Below are positions 51,245 to 58,484 of a stretch of 64,000 nt of DNA, one piece after another. The notes below the pieces were generated by a model. It saw only the letters and a program-made list of their open reading frames with translations. It did no database searches and had not been told where the DNA came from. How positions within the stretch are numbered: the first letter of the stretch is position 1; each line of letters starts with the position of its first letter. Source of the stretch: CAVQEG01 sp963711465. GTDB lineage: Bacteria > Bacteroidota > Ignavibacteria > OLB7. The position numbers and the translations under genes were made by a program. The stretch covers positions 1,302,001 through 1,366,000 of the forward strand of contig CAVQEG010000001.1 of NCBI GenBank assembly GCA_963711465.1. The letters run 5' to 3'.

Positions 51245-51280
51245 GCTTCCCCGGCCGGCGCCGACACCGACCGGGGAAGC
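51245..51280 (-). promoter_or_regulatory. 5'-leader hairpin upstream of coaE-miaB
   Basis: GCTTCCCCGG pairs perfectly with CCGGGGAAGC around a GC-rich interior. On the minus strand it is followed by ATGCTTTTCC, then the coaE start 31 bases later. A promoter-like TATATTGA lies just upstream, so the hairpin would sit at the very 5' end of the mRNA, as a stabiliser or attenuator. Confidence 0.5.
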
Positions 51281-51293
51281 AGAAAATTGGCGC

Positions 51294-51301
51294 TCAATAT
51301 A
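51294..51301 (-). promoter_or_regulatory. putative -7 element for coaE-miaB
   Basis: Minus-strand TATATTGA resembles TAnnTTTG and lies 80 bases before the coaE start. The -33 element (GCTG at 20 bases) is weak. Confidence 0.3.
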
Positions 51302-51364
51302 CGGAGTCCATGCGCGGGAAGCAGCCGCGCCCGGGCAACGGACGGACGTTCTGCAGCATCACTG

Positions 51365-51396
51365 CTTGTCGGTGCTCGGCCCGTCGTGTATGTTGA
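51365..51396 (+). promoter_or_regulatory. putative promoter for the Ala/Lys repeat gene
   Basis: CTTG (51365-51368), 20 bases, TATGTTGA (51389-51396) fits the -33/-7 layout seen elsewhere and lies 62 bases before the ATG. Confidence 0.35.
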
Positions 51397-51457
51397 TTCG
51401 CCTGTGACCTCGGCACCGATCGAGGCCCGCTATCCCAACCTTCTCGAGGACCCCATC

Positions 51458-52255
51458 ATGAAGGCAACACGTGCCGTCCAGGACATCGCGAGCGATCCAC
51501 GCCGGTTCATGGAATTCCTGCAGCGCGAACGCTATCCCGTCTATCACAAGTCGGTGATGTTCTTCCGTGATCTGCAGTACGGACTGTGGCGATACCTGGC
51601 CGAGAGCCAGACGAAGGTTCCGTATGCAAGGATCGAGAAACTGGCGCACGACGTGGTCGACACATTGAAGCAGCGCGGCATCCTCGAGCAGGTCGATCCT
51701 CAGACGTTCGAACTCAACATGCCGGGGTTCGTAGCCAACGGCGGCAGCGAGTCGGCCACGGCACCTGCGCCGGCGACCGCGAAGAAGGAGTCGGCCGACG
51801 CTGCGGCCGCGCCGACGGAGTCGGCGACCTCGACGCCGGATGCTGCAGCTGACGCCATGGCCGCGCGCGTCGCCGCACTGAAGGCGAAAATGGAGGCGGC
51901 GAAGGCGACTCGAGAGGGCACGGCATCTGCGGCGACGCCGCCGGACGAGACACCGTCTGCTCCTGCCACGGCCGAGGGAGACAAGGAGGCAAGGATCGCG
52001 GCGCTGAAGGCGAAGATGGCGGCGGCAAAGGCGGCTCGCGAAGGCGATTCGAGCACGGAGGCCACCGTGTCGGCAGCGGACTCGAATCCCGCCCCGGCAG
52101 AGGAGCCGACGGCGGCGCATGCGGCAGCTGCTGCCGTGCCGAGGGAGCAGTCATCGGCGGCCTCGACAGACGGGGACGACAAGGCGGCGCGGATCGCGGA
52201 ACTGAAGCGGAAGATGGCCGAAGCGAGGGCGATGCGCGAAACGGGCGGTTCGTAA
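51458..52255 (+). CDS. 265-aa protein with Ala/Lys coiled-coil repeats
   Basis: Unrecognised. Residues 1-90 form a compact helical, winged-helix-like region (FMEFLQRERYPVYHKSVMFF through VDTLKQRGILEQVDPQTFEL). The rest is low complexity: Ala/Pro/Ser/Thr/Glu linkers separate three similar helices (AARVAALKAKMEAAKATREG, ARIAALKAKMAAAKAAREG, ARIAELKRKMAEARAMRETG). No signal peptide or membrane segment, so it is probably cytoplasmic. Start MKATRAVQD follows a GAGGA Shine-Dalgarno. It lies just before the IscA-like gene on the same strand. Confidence 0.75.
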   Translation: MKATRAVQDIASDPRRFMEFLQRERYPVYHKSVMFFRDLQYGLWRYLAESQTKVPYARIEKLAHDVVDTLKQRGILEQVDPQTFELNMPGFVANGGSESATAPAPATAKKESADAAAAPTESATSTPDAAADAMAARVAALKAKMEAAKATREGTASAATPPDETPSAPATAEGDKEARIAALKAKMAAAKAAREGDSSTEATVSAADSNPAPAEEPTAAHAAAAAVPREQSSAASTDGDDKAARIAELKRKMAEARAMRETGGS

Positions 52256-52371
52256 CCGCCACGACGGGGGTCACACACTCAAACGTTCTTCGCTCCCATT
52301 CGTCTTTATATTCGAAGAATTGAACCAGATCCAGATACCGCGAACAACACGAACGCAACGGAGGCAGATCG

Positions 52372-52746
52372 ATGGCAGACACAAGCACGATCGAGACGAC
52401 CACGCAGGCAACCGAGACGCCGATTACGCTCAGCGAGAAGGCGGCGGGCGAGGTCAGAAAGATCATGAAGCAGAACGAGATTCCGGAGACCTACGGTCTG
52501 CGCGTCGGCGTTCGCGGCGGTGGCTGCTCCGGGCTGAGCTACCAGCTTGGCTTCGATGCCGACACGAGGGAGGGCGACAAGGTCTTCGATCTCGACGGCA
52601 TCCGGTTATTCGTCGACTCCAAGAGCCTGTTCTACCTGATGGGCTGTCAGATCGACTTCACCGACGGTCTCAACGGCCGCGGGTTCACGTTCAACAATCC
52701 GAACGCCACGCGCACCTGCGGATGTGGTGAGAGCTTCGGCGTGTAG
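52372..52746 (+). CDS. A-type iron-sulfur carrier protein (IscA/ErpA family)
   Basis: Accepts and delivers Fe-S clusters to apo-proteins. The three invariant cysteines are C52 (GGGCSGLSY), C116 and C118 (TCGCGESF). 124 aa with a short Thr-rich N-terminal extension of about 15 residues. A strong Shine-Dalgarno (GGAGG) precedes the ATG, and an intrinsic terminator closes the gene. IscA, ErpA and SufA cannot be distinguished from sequence alone. Confidence 0.93.
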   Translation: MADTSTIETTTQATETPITLSEKAAGEVRKIMKQNEIPETYGLRVGVRGGGCSGLSYQLGFDADTREGDKVFDLDGIRLFVDSKSLFYLMGCQIDFTDGLNGRGFTFNNPNATRTCGCGESFGV

Positions 52747-52783
52747 GCCGCGACAGCCGAGAGAGAAGGCACGCTTAGAATTC

Positions 52784-52817
52784 CGAAGGGCCACGTCTGT
52801 GCAGACGCGGCCCTTCG
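52784..52817 (+). terminator. intrinsic terminator after iscA-like gene
   Basis: CGAAGGGCC-CGTCTG pairs with CAGACG-GGCCCTTCG around a 2-nt loop with one mismatch. It is followed by ACGTGTTTGG, and lies 37 bases after the stop. Confidence 0.7.
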
Positions 52818-52978
52818 ACGTGTTTGGGGGAATCGATCGCAACCGGACGAGCATGCGCTGCACCCCACTTCCCCCGTTCGGTCTCTTGATACCTTCTGTC
52901 ATTTATCCGTATCATTGCGGATTGCTCGATTCGAGCGAGATCTGCCCTTTGCAGCGACCGTTCTCCGACCTCGCGGCA

Positions 52979-52998
52979 GCACCATGGATCAATGGTGC
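52979..52998. promoter_or_regulatory. inverted repeat in long leader
   Basis: GCACCAT-GGATCA-ATGGTGC has perfect 7-bp arms. It could be an operator or an RNA hairpin. Confidence 0.3.
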
Positions 52999-53185
52999 AG
53001 CTGCATGGAACGGCCGCGATGGAAACGCCCGGAAGGGGTGAATTGACACGACCTTACCGCCTCCAGACCCGCCTCCCGCCTCAGGCGCCGACGCCGCCCG
53101 GAGAGACAACATCCTCCTTGTCGGATTGAGCGTGCCGTTGAAACAAATCGCGGCTGTGCGGGTCGCGATTGGTATGGTCACCATT

Positions 53186-53201
53186 CAGTTGCACGCAACT
53201 G
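53186..53201. promoter_or_regulatory. palindrome CAGTTGC-AC-GCAACTG
   Basis: Perfect 7-bp arms with a 2-bp spacer, 84 bases upstream of the kelch-Omp28 start. The short spacer suits a dimeric regulator site better than an RNA hairpin. Confidence 0.3.
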
Positions 53202-53284
53202 GCGCGGGTGGCCGAGATCTCGAACGACGCCAACACCTGCAGTCCTGGATAGCGATCCATACATCAATCAGGAGTTATCAGAAC

Positions 53285-56056
53285 ATGCGTAACAGCTACA
53301 AGTCAGCCTGGCGACTGGTATGCACGGCGATGCTTGCCGTGGTGCTGGGCGTCGGCAGTGCAAGTGCCCAGTGGACACAGGGCAAGACGCTCATCGGAGC
53401 ACCCGGCATCGGCGACGGTCTGGTCGGTGCCTACGTCGGCAGCATCGGCAACTGGCTCTACGCCTGGGGAGGCGTTACAGGCAACATCATCACGTACAAC
53501 GGGCGTGGGCTCAACACCGCTTCAGTCAATGGATGGACCAAAGTCGCGGACATGCCGCTCGACGGAGGGTCAACGGCGCCGGTTGCCAAGTTGAACGGAT
53601 TTGCTGCGACAGCTGCCGGCAACCTGTATATCATGGGCGGGTATACGGTTGTAAACAACAACTACGTGTTCTTCAACACGCTCTTTCAGTACACGCAGTC
53701 GTCGAATTCGTTCGAGACCAAGACGGCGCTGCCTGTTCCCTTGACGGAAATGACGGGTGCGGTCGTCAACGACCGCATCTACGTCATCGGCGGCTTCACG
53801 ATGTCCGGGTCGAACATCCTTGCCAGTCCGAATACGTATTCGTACAACCCGGCGACCGAAGCGTGGCAGACGGTTTCCGGCTCGATGCCGACGACGACGT
53901 TCAATTCCACCGCGCAGGCGATTGGCAACGACATCTACGTCTTCGGTGGGATTCCGACGTCCGGCCAGACGCCGATCAACGCAGTCTACAAGGGAACGGT
54001 CTCCGGTGACGGGTCGTCGATCTCATGGTCGGCCGTGACTCCGATGCCGAAGGCCCTCGAGCGTTGCGCCTCAGGCGTTCTCGACGGCAAGATCTACATC
54101 GCGGGTGGCAATGATGAGAATGGCCCCTCGCGGAGCGTCTACGTCTACGACCCTGCCGCCGATACCTGGACCGCCAGCTATCCGCTTCCGGTAGCAACCT
54201 ACGGCGTCATGTCGATGCCGGTCGTTGACAGCAAGATGTACTACATCGGTGGCGCTGGAAGCCCGATGACGTACGTCTTCGAGGCCGGTGAACCGAAGGC
54301 GGTTGCCTCCGTCGATCGCACGCTCGTTCCGATGATCGTAGAGAAGGGCGCGGCAACGTCCACGAGTGCAACGGTGAACTTTGGCAACGAGGGCATCATC
54401 CCGCTCGAGAGTTCTGTCACGGTTCCCGGCGACGCATCATGGCTGTCCGCCGACACGTCGTTCACGGTCACACCGGGCTCATCGCACGCGCTGACGCTCC
54501 AGGCAGATGCCTCCGCTCTTGACGTCGGTACCTACAAGACGATGGTCACGGTTGCTACGAACGACCCGGACCATCCCACGGTGATGCTCGACGTCCGTCT
54601 CTACGTCGTCGACAATCTCGTCAAGCAGCCACAGAATGCGGTCGTCGAGGAGGCAACCGGAACGTGGTGTGTCTGGTGCCCATATGGCTATGACATTCTC
54701 GATCAGCTCGAGGGCCAGTACGGCGACAGACTGATCGACATCAGCTACCACCTGCAGAATGGTAATCAGATCGCAGATCCGATGCAGTTCAGCGAAGGGT
54801 TGCAGATGCTCTCGCGTTTCGGTGCCAGCAGCTATCCGAGCGCGTCGATTCAGCGCACGGTGATGCCTGAGGAGAAGGAGGTGATGACCAACCGCGGTGT
54901 CTGGCAGACATACATCACGCGTGTACTCAATACGCCGTACGCGCCAGTGGCGGTGACCGTCAAATCGTATTCCTTCGATCCGGCAACCCGCCAGATCAAG
55001 GCCCAGTTGCAGTTCGACGTCGCTTCGGCGATTCCGGGAAACCAGATCATGCTGACAACTGCGATTACGCAGGACAACATCACGGCCGACCAGGCGTGGA
55101 CTGACGGATCGACGTCGAAGCTCCTGACGGGATACGTGCACGCACATGCCGGGCGAGCGCTGCTCCCCAGCTCCGCAGGCGCAGCGGTTACCGTTCCGGC
55201 GGAGGACCTCGACGACGGCAGCGTCATCCGTCCGGGTGCGTCGTTCGTGGCGAACGTGACCCTCACCATTCCGCAGCCGGAGGCCGGCCGTGCACCGTAC
55301 GTCTTCGACGACATGCACACCATCTTCATCGCCCATGGTACCGCGGCTAATTACCTCGGACCGGTGTACCAGGGCGTTTCGATTCCGCTGACCAGCTCGA
55401 TCGACGCCGGTGCGCCGATCGCGGTGACCACGGACGCGACGCAGAAGATGATTGCGGTCGAGGAAACGGCCACGTTCACCTCGACGGTGACCAACCGCAC
55501 CGATGCGCCGCTCGACGTGACCGTCACGCGGACGACGAACGACATGCCGGCCAGCTGGACCAGCCGCATGTGCATCGGCGATCAGCCCTGCCTGGATCCG
55601 TCGACTGACGTGTCGACGTTTACGATTCCGGCGGGTGATTCCATGGCTGTCAACGTCGAGATCCTCGGCGGTACGGCTGATGCGACCGGCAACGTGACGC
55701 TGCAGTTCACGACCGGTTCGACCAGCATCGACAAGTCGTTCTCGGCAACGACGGCCGCCATCTCGTCGGTCGACAATAGTGCGGTGACGGGCTCGACGCT
55801 GGCAATCAACGGCGTCTTCCCGAACCCGGTGTCGACGTCGGCATCGGTCAATTACTCGGTCGCGAAGGCCGGCGCCGTTACCCTCGAGGTCTATGCCGTC
55901 GACGGTACCCGCGTACTGCGGTTCGACGACGGACATCAGGCGGTCGGCTCACACACGAGCACGCTCGACGTCTCGAAGCTGCCGGCCGGTACCTACACGG
56001 TGGTCGTGTCGTCCAACGGCGCACGCACATCGACGGCGATAACCGTGGTGCACTGA
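53285..56056 (+). CDS. T9SS cargo: kelch propeller + BACON-like domain + Omp28-type thioredoxin fold
   Basis: 923-aa exported protein. Signal MRNSYKSAWRLVCTAMLAVV ends ASAQ. Residues about 30-370 hold kelch repeats (NLYIMGGYTVV, RIYVIGGFTM, DIYVFGGIPT, KIYIAGGNDENG, KMYYIGGAGS). Next is a BACON-like beta sandwich (WLSADTSFTVTPGSSHALTL). An Omp28-like thioredoxin-fold domain follows with the redox-type motif ATGTWCVWCPYGYD. Then comes a module with two cysteines (MCIGDQPCLD), and a type A T9SS tail (LPAGTYTVVVSSNGARTST). Substrate unknown. Confidence 0.85.
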   Translation: MRNSYKSAWRLVCTAMLAVVLGVGSASAQWTQGKTLIGAPGIGDGLVGAYVGSIGNWLYAWGGVTGNIITYNGRGLNTASVNGWTKVADMPLDGGSTAPVAKLNGFAATAAGNLYIMGGYTVVNNNYVFFNTLFQYTQSSNSFETKTALPVPLTEMTGAVVNDRIYVIGGFTMSGSNILASPNTYSYNPATEAWQTVSGSMPTTTFNSTAQAIGNDIYVFGGIPTSGQTPINAVYKGTVSGDGSSISWSAVTPMPKALERCASGVLDGKIYIAGGNDENGPSRSVYVYDPAADTWTASYPLPVATYGVMSMPVVDSKMYYIGGAGSPMTYVFEAGEPKAVASVDRTLVPMIVEKGAATSTSATVNFGNEGIIPLESSVTVPGDASWLSADTSFTVTPGSSHALTLQADASALDVGTYKTMVTVATNDPDHPTVMLDVRLYVVDNLVKQPQNAVVEEATGTWCVWCPYGYDILDQLEGQYGDRLIDISYHLQNGNQIADPMQFSEGLQMLSRFGASSYPSASIQRTVMPEEKEVMTNRGVWQTYITRVLNTPYAPVAVTVKSYSFDPATRQIKAQLQFDVASAIPGNQIMLTTAITQDNITADQAWTDGSTSKLLTGYVHAHAGRALLPSSAGAAVTVPAEDLDDGSVIRPGASFVANVTLTIPQPEAGRAPYVFDDMHTIFIAHGTAANYLGPVYQGVSIPLTSSIDAGAPIAVTTDATQKMIAVEETATFTSTVTNRTDAPLDVTVTRTTNDMPASWTSRMCIGDQPCLDPSTDVSTFTIPAGDSMAVNVEILGGTADATGNVTLQFTTGSTSIDKSFSATTAAISSVDNSAVTGSTLAINGVFPNPVSTSASVNYSVAKAGAVTLEVYAVDGTRVLRFDDGHQAVGSHTSTLDVSKLPAGTYTVVVSSNGARTSTAITVVH

Positions 56057-56084
56057 TCGCGGTGCGTCACAACGTCATAACGCG

Positions 56085-56118
56085 CGAGCGCCCGGTCCTG
56101 CGAAGGATCGGGCGCTCG
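56085..56118 (+). terminator. strong hairpin after kelch-Omp28 gene
   Basis: CGAGCGCCCG-G-TCCT pairs with AGGA-T-CGGGCGCTCG in a 15-bp stem capped by a GCGA tetraloop, followed by TTCGCTTTCC. The gene at 56151 follows within 35 bases, so it may act as a partial terminator or mRNA stabiliser between the two. Confidence 0.7.
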
Positions 56119-56150
56119 TTCGCTTTCCCCGTGAGTTCGTGAGGAACACT

Positions 56151-56858
56151 ATGAAGCTCCTGAGATTTGCTACGGTACTTGCACTCGCCGTCGCGGCAAC
56201 CGCTTCGGCACGGGCCCAGGCCCTGTTCACGCTCGAAGTCCACGACACCGTTGGAACGATCGTCGCCGGTGGTTCCCTCGACTTCCATGTGACCGTGCGC
56301 AACACCGGTTCTTCCGACGTGACGTTCTACGTCGAGCGAACCATCAACGACGCTCCGGACGGCTGGTCGTCGAGCGTCTGCACGAACGAACTGTGCTATC
56401 CGCCGACACGCGACAAGACCGACGCGACGACGCTTCCGGGCAATGGCACCGTCGACGTCAAACTGACGGTCAATGCGGGGACGACGGCCGATGAGTCGGG
56501 CCACTTCGAACTGGCGTTCTCGACCGACTTCGGATTTCCCCAGGCGGTTGATTTTCACGCGACGTCGGCCGTGAGCGGGGTAACCCTCGGTTCCGGTGCG
56601 CTCGTCGCCGCAGCAGCGTACCCGAATCCCGCTTCGACACACCTGACGATTCCATTGGCAACGCAGTCGAGGCCCTCGCTCACCCGCGTTGCCATCTTCG
56701 ATGCTCGTGGCAATCGTGTCGCCCTCGATGACGCGCAGCTTCGAGTTGCATCGACCTCCATCAGTGTCGACGTATCGACGCTGCCAGCCGGCAGCTACTT
56801 CTTCAGAGTCGAGGACGGTGATCGGCGCGACGCCGGTTCGTTCGTCGTCACACGCTGA
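56151..56858 (+). CDS. small T9SS cargo, stand-alone paralog of the preceding C-terminal module
   Basis: 235-aa exported protein. Start ATG at 56151 after GAGGAACACT; signal MKLLRFATVLALAVAATA ends ARAQ. The body (VTVRNTGSSDVTFYVERTIN, DGWSSSVCTNELCYPP) is clearly homologous to the module just before the sorting tail of the upstream protein (VTNRTDAPLDVTVTRTTND, SWTSRMCIGDQPC), keeping both cysteines. The tail LPAGSYFFRVEDGDRRDAG is a type A T9SS signal. A terminator follows. Confidence 0.8.
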   Translation: MKLLRFATVLALAVAATASARAQALFTLEVHDTVGTIVAGGSLDFHVTVRNTGSSDVTFYVERTINDAPDGWSSSVCTNELCYPPTRDKTDATTLPGNGTVDVKLTVNAGTTADESGHFELAFSTDFGFPQAVDFHATSAVSGVTLGSGALVAAAAYPNPASTHLTIPLATQSRPSLTRVAIFDARGNRVALDDAQLRVASTSISVDVSTLPAGSYFFRVEDGDRRDAGSFVVTR

Positions 56859-56900
56859 AACGAACGCGGCGGTGAGGAGTCGGACATGACGATTGCACTT

Positions 56901-56941
56901 CGGGACGGCGGCCCCCACGGGGCTCCGTCCCGTCGTGTTTT
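56901..56941 (+). terminator. intrinsic terminator
   Basis: CGGGACGG pairs with CCGTCCCG, with a further GGCCCC/GGGGCT stem around a CAC loop. It is followed by TCGTGTTTT. It closes the small T9SS cargo gene. Confidence 0.75.
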
Positions 56942-57052
56942 GTGACCGAGTGGAAAAATGCCATGTTATCTGTTCTTCGGACCCGCGGCTGCTCCGCGCG
57001 TCCGAACGACCTCGAATCACTGACCGTACACTTTCACTCTTGGGGGGAACAC

Positions 57053-57697
57053 ATGGCCTACACGTGGGAATTCCATCGCCGTCCATACTCCGATGAGGAG
57101 GCGAAGACGCTTCTTGCGCCGGTCATCGACGCCGAGACGTCCGACTGGCACTACAACAAGCACCACAAAGGGTATGTCGACGCGATGAACAAGATCGAGC
57201 AGGAGCTCGAGTCGGCCGACCGTTCGAAAGCCAACGGCAACTACTCGCACATCGGTGAGCTCAAGCGCCGGTTGCCGTGGAACCATGCCGGCGCCCTGCT
57301 CCACGACGTCTACTGGGAAGTGATGGGTGGCGACGGTGATCCCTCGAAGGGTCCCGACGTCCATCGCGCGATCGAGCAGAACTTCGGCTCATTCGACAAC
57401 TGGAAGGCGGACTTCAAGGCGGCATGCATTGCTGCGAAGCTCTCCGGCTGGGGCGTGCTCGTCCATGACTCGCTCTACTCCGGTCGCCTCCTCAACTGGG
57501 AAGTCGACGAGCACCATCACGGCGCCATGTGGGGCGGAATCCCCCTGATCGCCTGCGATGTGTTCGAGCACGCCTATTACCATAAGGACGGCCCCGGCCG
57601 CGCCACGTACGTCGACAACTTCCTGGCGAACATCAACTGGGAGCGTGTCAACGATCGCTACCGCCGCCTCGTGCGGACCATGGAAGAGGTCGGCTGA
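57053..57697 (+). CDS. superoxide dismutase, Fe/Mn family
   Basis: Converts superoxide to oxygen and peroxide. Metal ligands are H33 (DWHYNKHHKGYV), H84 (GALLHDVYW), D169 and H173 (CDVFEHAYYH). 214 aa, no signal peptide, so cytoplasmic. A strong GGGGGGAA Shine-Dalgarno supports ATG 57053. The C-terminal ending NFLANINWERVNDRYRRL is family-like. The third ligand block is DVFEHAYY rather than the common DVWEHAYY, and the second is LLHDVYW, so metal preference is unclear. Confidence 0.92.
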   Translation: MAYTWEFHRRPYSDEEAKTLLAPVIDAETSDWHYNKHHKGYVDAMNKIEQELESADRSKANGNYSHIGELKRRLPWNHAGALLHDVYWEVMGGDGDPSKGPDVHRAIEQNFGSFDNWKADFKAACIAAKLSGWGVLVHDSLYSGRLLNWEVDEHHHGAMWGGIPLIACDVFEHAYYHKDGPGRATYVDNFLANINWERVNDRYRRLVRTMEEVG

Positions 57698-57759
57698 GCG
57701 TCGTCTGCGGCAGTTGTTCGCCGACGACGTTGGTTTCGACGACGTTCGTTTCGACGATG

Positions 57760-57797
57760 CGCGCGCGGAGTGCTTAGCGACTTCGCGCGCGTTTCGT
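57760..57797 (+). terminator. intrinsic terminator after sod
   Basis: CGCGCGCG-G-AGT pairs with ACT-T-CGCGCGCG around an 8-nt loop and is followed by TTTCGTT. Confidence 0.65.
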
Positions 57798-57846
57798 TAC
57801 CGCCCCCTCGTTTCTTCAGGAGACAACTTCAACCGTTTGCCACCCG

Positions 57847-58464
57847 ATGAAGATCGGACTGTTTCCCCTGAGCATCGTGCTCTTTCCCGGCGCTCGATAC
57901 CCGCTCTACATCTTTGAGGGCCGGTATCGGTCGCTCGTTCACGAGTCGCGCGCGCACGACCGCACCTTTGGCATCAACCTCGTCGAGGAGGGCCACATGT
58001 TTCAGGTGGGTTGCCTCGCCCGCGTCGCGGAGGTGACCACGACCTATGACGACGGCAGCATGGACATCATCGTCGAGGGTACCTCACGCTTTCAGATCAA
58101 GGCTTACGGTCCCGGCGATCGGCCGTACCTCACCGCTGATGTGAACCCGTTGCCGGACGTCGCCCCGACTCCGGATTACCAACTGCTTGAACGCACGATC
58201 GGGATGTACAATGAGCTGGTGGAGTCGGTCTACGGAGAAGCCGAGGAGCCCCTGGAGCCGAGTGCGTGGCTCGACGGAGGTGCCTCGTTCCGGATCGCGC
58301 AGAAGGCAGGTCTCGAACTTGCCACACGCCAGCACGTGCTGGAGATGCGTTCGGAGACCGGCCGCCTCGAATTCCTCAGCAACTATCTCGACGAACTGTT
58401 GCCGAAGGTGAAGGAACTCGAGAAGATTCAGATGCTCATTCGAAACGACGGCTACGTGAAGTAG
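57847..58464 (+). CDS. LON substrate-binding (LAN/PUA-like) domain protein
   Basis: 205-aa stand-alone homolog of the N-terminal domain of Lon protease: MKIGLFPLSIVLFPGARYPL, IFEGRYRSLVHES, GCLARVAEVTTTYDDGSMDIIVEG, and FLSNYLDELLPKV. No AAA+ or protease domain is present, so it is not a Lon enzyme. Such proteins are widespread and of unknown role, probably peptide or protein binding. A Shine-Dalgarno (AGGAG) lies unusually far (about 25 bases) upstream. Confidence 0.88.
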   Translation: MKIGLFPLSIVLFPGARYPLYIFEGRYRSLVHESRAHDRTFGINLVEEGHMFQVGCLARVAEVTTTYDDGSMDIIVEGTSRFQIKAYGPGDRPYLTADVNPLPDVAPTPDYQLLERTIGMYNELVESVYGEAEEPLEPSAWLDGGASFRIAQKAGLELATRQHVLEMRSETGRLEFLSNYLDELLPKVKELEKIQMLIRNDGYVK

Positions 58465-58484
58465 ACGCCGTCCCCCACTTCACG
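58455..58484. terminator. hairpin spanning convergent gene ends
   Basis: CGTGAAGT (58455-58462) and ACTTCACG (58477-58484) are perfect 8-bp arms overlapping the two convergent stop codons. There is no U tract, so bidirectional termination is tentative. Confidence 0.3.

Larger units (their letters stand above)
52818..53284 (+). other. long leader/intergenic region upstream of the kelch-Omp28 gene
   Basis: About 470 bases without a convincing gene. It holds a promoter-like CTTG-N21-TATCATTG (52885-52917) and two perfect palindromes (52979-52998 and 53186-53201). If that promoter is used, the message would have a leader near 360 bases. AGGAG sits 11 bases before the ATG at 53285. Confidence 0.45.
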
